DNA of 64,000 nt from Ascidia mentula (Eukaryota > Chordata > Ascidiacea > Phlebobranchia > Ascidiidae), in assembly GCA_947561715.1 (NCBI GenBank), contig OX387204.1, positions 16,807,001 through 16,871,000 of the forward strand, given 5' to 3'. The position numbers and the translations under genes are program-made. Positions 58,681 to 64,000 of the stretch are shown here, piece by piece; position 1 is the stretch's first letter; every line of letters starts with the position of its first letter. The notes beneath the pieces were generated by a model. That model was not told where the DNA came from and did not search any database. It saw only the letters and a program-made list of their open reading frames with translations.

Positions 58681-61600
58681 TTAACACTTCAAGAGTTGCA
58701 AGACTGTTGTGGGTTTCTGCTGAGAAGGAGCTGCAAGTGCCAATCGGGCTCTCTCTTCGGCAGAATGCATCACAAAGATTTTCCAAGCGATCAGATTCGT
58801 CCACTCGGCTCTTTCACTCGTACTGATGCCATACATGTAATATGTACGCTCAGCGAAAACCAGTCTGCGTGAAACGTGACAAATTGTCAATGGTAATTAG
58901 ATGAGTACTTAGAAATGGTACAAATAGATTGGTAATAACAATGGTAAAACAAAAATTGTCAATAGAAAATGTTACAATTTGTCACAATAATTAGATTGCA
59001 GCAAAATAGAAAAGCGTGTGGGTGTTGTGCCATTCTTCAACACGGGGCTCAATTTAGTGCATCATGTTTCCAGACAAAACGAAAATAATATTTTCATGGT
59101 AATTTCTTCAATTTTTGTCAGTTTTTCTGTCGTCTGATTTATAAGATGTTAAACCGCGGAGCCCGGTTCATCAAATGTTAATAAAATACCTGCCCTGGTT
59201 GTGTGGTTACGAACACTTACCCAAAGCAGTTGGGTTTTGACTGACTTTCGCTTTCAATTACGGAGGTACAAAGGTTCAAATCCAACGTGGTCAAAGCCTT
59301 TTCATCCTGCACAAGAATCTTGGTTAACACGAGTGTGTAGCTGCGAGTGTACGCGCCATATATTACATGTAACATGTATTTTAATTTAATTTTTAAGCTT
59401 CTAAAAATTCAATGAGGAAATATATATTTTTTTCATTTTATGCCAAAACTTACTATTGGTTCATCGAAATATTTAAACTCATATCCTCTCAATGTAAACC
59501 AACGGATCTTCCAGTTCTGCAAGATAAAAGCTGGCGTTATACAAAAGAATGTGTCTCAATAGAAGCGCTAGATACATAAGGATGTAACGCATTGATGGCT
59601 TTCAAAACACTAAACAATTTTTGAACTTTATAATAACATGTCAGGTTTGGCCGATATTCAATGACATATACGTTACATGTAGGCATTTGGATTGACACAA
59701 AGTTAGTGTTTCGAAAGTTACTATAACCTATTTTAAAACTTACATCTGGAAAAATAACTCAAATTTGGAATCTTGAAAAATTGAAACAATACGATCAGGG
59801 TAAGTCTATTGTGACCTTATTTTATTGAAACAGAAATGCCAATTGTGCCTAATGACTTCGTCAGTTTTTGTCTTGTTAAAAAATATAATATTGAATTAAT
59901 TAACAATTTTGTGTCCTGTATTCACCTTCACGCTTCCTCCACGTTTCGTCAGAAATCCCTGCTTGTTGCACAAATCCCGTTCGTCCCATTCCTTCTGTAG
60001 TTTGTCACAAATCTCGTAAGCTTTCTGCAAACGTTGACCTCTCTTAGCGGGTTCGATGGACATCATTGTGCCGTGGGCGATCTGGATCGAGGTGATGACG
60101 TCGTCAAGATCGTCGAGAGCAGGAGGAGTGAACACGGCCAAGATCTGAGAAACGCGTCACTGATTGCCAATTTATGATGTCTTTTAAGATGCGAACAAAC
60201 GTTTGTGGAATTATTTGAATTAACACTTGTACTAAAAAAACACATATATGCAGGCCTTACGTTTGCTTGTAGCGCTCTCTTAGCCGAAAACAAACAAAGG
60301 CGAACGTTTAACAACTGTTGACACGAGCGCGTCGTACACGTAGGTAGTTTTCACAGTGATCATTCGTTGTGGAAGGCAATTTAATCAGGTTCATGTCACG
60401 GTTATGACAATATTTCATCTTTCACCTTAAGAAGGACGGCGAGGTTGCAGATGTGATGAAGAGGTTCTGACAACACGGTGTTAAGCATTGTTGCATCGTT
60501 GCTGGTTGTCTCGTTAAGCGGCCCTTCGACGGTCCATCTCTTTAAAAATACAAATCGCAGTTCGTTCTTAGTATATGCAAGCTGATTAAAAGTTTGGTCA
60601 TCACGGATGGGCAATGTTACTGTCCGGTTTCTAGAAGAGGAAATTACCACGAATAAAATTGAGGATAATTCTATGTTATCTATAAACATACTAAAAATAA
60701 GTGGAGATTCTATGGTTCTTTTATACTAAAAGATTCTATGTCCAATACTGTCGGGTTGATGTGGGTTGCCGTTCGTTGATATACGAAAACAGAACAACAC
60801 TGCCATGGTGCGGAGGAAGTTGTTTGTGTTTCGGGCATGAAAAATAGGAAACAGCACTATCGGTCTTTACAAACCATGCACTAAACAAATCGGTAGTTTT
60901 TATCGTAAATTATATTTTAAGTACTTTATAATACAAAGGGGGCATTCTGGCAATTGCTATACATCAATCGAAACGTTGAGAAAAATGTATATTACTGTCT
61001 CAGTAAGGGGTCCTCAGTAGTATTAATATGACAGGCAGCATCAGAATGAAGAAAATAAATTTGTTTTGGTAACTTTATTCGATGATATTTTGCATTTTCC
61101 CAACCTGTAGTTTAGGTTTCAGCGTTGTCATGTTGATTATATCTGTAGCAACCTTCTCCGCCCTGCTGTGGTTACTGCAGTAAATCTCGTATGTCTTGAA
61201 GGAATCTCTCTAAAACACAAAAAATGCGTTGATGCTTTCGAAGTAAAAAAAACGACACAATGGTTTACGGTTGACTTTTAAATTATGACATGGTACACCC
61301 TGAAAACAAACGGCATTTTTATGCCTAAAATAACCGCACATGTTCAATCGATTTGTCATTATTATTAGTGCAATAATTAAATTATTGCCGTTTATGAAGA
61401 TAGCCTGGTACGTACGCCCGGTTACCGACAATTCGTCACTCGGTCATCTGCAATTTGTCATTTTGTGTCCGCCGCGCGCTATTAAATCATCGTTTTTTTT
61501 TGTCACAGCGCCAAATCATTTGTCATACATTACTCAGTGCTAGATTATTATTAGCCACAAAAATTTTTGGCCTATTTTTTGTTTTACATTTTTAACACCG

Positions 61601-63580
61601 CTCTATTCAAGTTCGATTTAGTTAACGTTATTTCAATATACGACACACTGATGGGTGGACTTAATGGCAGCAAAACAGAAAAATATTTTCAAAATGTCTT
61701 TTCATGTAAAGTCAGCGTCACTCAATTTTGCAAACTCCTGATGCGGAAAAGAGTTTGTGAAGTACTGGATATTGTTCAATTCGTATGTTTTTTGCGGAAC
61801 ATATACGACCAGGCCCCACAAAAGGGGTGTTCCAGTGCCGCTCATCGGGGGCCATATCAGTAAACGGGCCCATGAATATCAAAAATTGGGCCCGCGAACA
61901 TGTTTTTTAGCTTTTAAACCAAGGGATTTCTATTATAAAGGCTGTTCAAAAAAAACAGTTTTTCGCCCAGGCACATTTTTCTCTCAGGTGCCCTGTATAC
62001 GTTCACCAACAACCATCACTTTTACATTTACCATTTTAACAAAAATTCCGCCGATATTTGATTCCGACATCTTTCTGTAGAAATCCTCATCTCTTCCAAC
62101 TTCCTTGCTCCCGGCGGCAGCTTCGATGGATGAGAGGAGAGATTCGTGGACTTCCAAGATGTCCGCCATGTTTCCGAAGAGCGCCCTCACGTGACCGTCC
62201 TCGATCTCGAATTCGATTTGTTCGCAACATTTCTCGAACTCAGCCTTCATTACCTGATAAAAGTTAGGTTATTTTCCTCATTTCTGTGCAAAAGTCAACC
62301 GACCAATAAACAGGACTGGCTCTAGCTGACACTTTTGGCAAAGCTATTGCCTAGCAGACCAATAGGATTAAAGTAATTTGTTTGTAGAGAGATTGCGCGC
62401 AGTCAAGGTTGGTATACTATGTTATATAAAACATGGAGTGCATCAAAATAGTGTGCTACAAATATTCAATAAACGGTGGGATCGTATATGTATCTACAGT
62501 TGAACACTAGAAAACAAGGCAAGTTTTTTAAGGATTGGACGAATTTGAGGGAAACATTAGTTAAAACGTGGGAATGTTTGATCGTAAATGACATTGAATA
62601 CATTACTTAACGTGCTCGGTTAGTCTTTACAAGTCTATACCTATACGCATGGACAAAAAGTTCCCCTGTTTTTTGCTATGTTTTAGTTTGATACAAATGC
62701 ATAAGTTAGTCCATCCATGAGAAATGATATTTGAAACCCATTTAGGTAGCCCGGGTATGACCATTGGTTTACCTCAAACATTAGTTAACGACCAACATGC
62801 ACTAATAGCGACCAACAATAAAACGGATACGTCATAATTATCACGTAACAAGCGGGGTAATTTTGAACACTAGAAAATGTTGCATCCAGGAAGTACTTAT
62901 ACTGCATGACCTAACAGTAGCAACGATCACGCATTGAAACTTCATCACATTATATTCATGTATATGAGTAAAAATTATACAAAGCAGTTATACGCAAACT
63001 TTTCACTCTATGTACTGCCCTCGGGGCATTTAAAAGCGAAACCTTACGTAGCAGGTTGTGTGAATGGGGATTTTACCACGATAATTATAAGGGTTTTAAC
63101 TTTGATGTTTTGGTATAAATTTGCGCTTCAAATCTTTTCCTATTGACAACTTTAAAAACATTTTCAAATAAGTTCACATCCCATTCCTATATTCCGTATA
63201 CGTCACCACCAGGGTGAGATTTAACCGGTTTGCACCGGTTCGCGCAATCCTGTTCATGGAATTTAATGACCAACGCGAACCGTTTGTTATTAAGTATGTG
63301 TAGGCCTATGTTTCACTTCGAGTACTGTATATTCCTGCGGTTAATGTGACATGCTGCTAGTGAGAGAACCAGATGCGAAAATATTTGAATCCCACCACTG
63401 GCTACAACACCCAGGTTCCGCACTTACTTCAACTGCAAAGTGGAGAATCTTCAGGTAAACTTTTTCGCGGGAAACGATTTCTTCGATGACACTGCATCGG
63501 ATTTGAGCTTGTTTGGACAAGTCGCCGTAAGCGTTTTTGTCTACAGCAGGCGAACTGCTAGAACCGTTCATCATTTTCAT
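58681..63580 (-). CDS. Compact DH-PH Rho guanine nucleotide exchange factor
   Basis: Likely activates a Rho-family GTPase at membranes. Exons 63428-63580, 62032-62253, 61105-61209, 60426-60539, 59926-60144, 59454-59516, 59221-59306, 58681-58864 give 381 aa. The start is supported by an in-frame TAA eleven codons upstream. The DH domain spans about 22-245: IEEIVSREKVYLKIL (conserved region 1), LFGNMADILEVHESLL, and SEPLHHICNLAVLLK in the place of the usual KPVQRxxxYPLLL (conserved region 3), which is divergent. The PH domain spans about 259-352: KQGFLTKRGGSVK, NWKIRWFTLRGYEFKYF, NCFGLVFAERTYYMY and EWTNLIAWKI. It closely resembles the phosphoinositide-3-product-binding PH of DAPP1 (K...K.R.. 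basic pattern). The tail is short. I cannot name a vertebrate ortholog. Confidence 0.85.
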
Positions 63581-64000
63581 TGACTTGGTTGGACAATTTA
63601 TGTCAACAGGTTACAGAAATCTACAAATCTGTTTTATAAATAGAGGAAATCTGTTGTTGCTTAGGGTTGTATATAATAAAATAAGTTTAATTGCGTTCAA
63701 CACATTCAACTTTGTACCGTGGCATCGCAAGTGCCGATTCCATGCGTAATATTTAAAATTAAAAAAGGTTGAAAACTTTGCTATTCTTTGCGTTTATAAT
63801 CCCTTGACAATTACTGTCCCATTTAAAGGTCAAACGAGGCATCGGAATTTACAACACACCTTTATCCAAATATCTGATCAGTTTTTACATGTAAAATACG
63901 TCTCTTCTGAATAATGCGTATTCTTCGAGCGGTTAATGACTGTCTGGGAAAGTTTAATGACCTCAGCCTTAGTTAGTGAAGTAACACATATTAGTTAGTG
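63581..64000. other. Upstream flank of the RhoGEF gene
   Basis: AT-rich presumed promoter and 5' untranslated sequence. It contains the in-frame TAA that fixes the RhoGEF start. No other feature is visible before the window ends. Confidence 0.5.

Overview
This is eukaryotic, animal DNA. Every gene is split into many small exons (about 30-260 bp) by AT-rich GT-AG introns, mostly 100-1000 bp, and genes are densely packed. The gene set (Scribble, an SRSF7-like SR factor, dihydrodiol dehydrogenase, PKI, an SLC6 transporter, an EFHC1-like protein, a KLHL9/13-like protein) and the compact architecture suggest an invertebrate chordate, most likely an ascidian tunicate of the Ciona type. The species is inferred; no marker in the window fixes it.

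Layout. 1-8924 (-): 5' two thirds of a Scribble polarity gene (LRRs, then the start of PDZ1), running off the left edge. 9900-12038 (+): an SRSF7-like splicing factor sharing a bidirectional promoter with Scribble; that promoter carries two TCACGTGAT boxes. 12516-21429 (+): three tandem dihydrodiol dehydrogenase genes, the first carrying an in-frame stop. 23735-24699 (-): a small PKI gene. 26574-34016 (-): an SLC6 Na+/Cl--coupled transporter. 37300-42758 (-): an EFHC1-like ciliary DM10 protein without the EF-hand tail. 43858-49055 (-): a KLHL9/13-like BTB-BACK-Kelch protein. 52938-55328 (-): an unrecognised membrane protein with an acidic cytoplasmic part and a mucin-like ectodomain. 58681-63580 (-): a compact 381-aa DH-PH RhoGEF. 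I assembled exons by hand from splice sites. In every complete gene model, and in the 715-codon Scribble fragment, summed exon lengths are a multiple of three and the frame holds throughout, apart from the stop in dehydrogenase copy A.

Repeats. The most notable find is a dispersed repeat family carrying a type I hammerhead self-cleaving ribozyme: one copy with a complete core (57685-57737) and five decayed copies, four of them inside introns. There are also two copies of a tRNA-derived SINE, hAT-like and foldback MITEs, and a few short tandem repeats.

The genes do not form one pathway. They are ordinary neighbours covering cell polarity, splicing, carbonyl/diol metabolism, PKA inhibition, solute uptake, cilia, ubiquitination, cell surface and Rho signalling. 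The dehydrogenase array is the only local gene family and shows recent evolution: a disabling mutation and an apparent gene-conversion tract.
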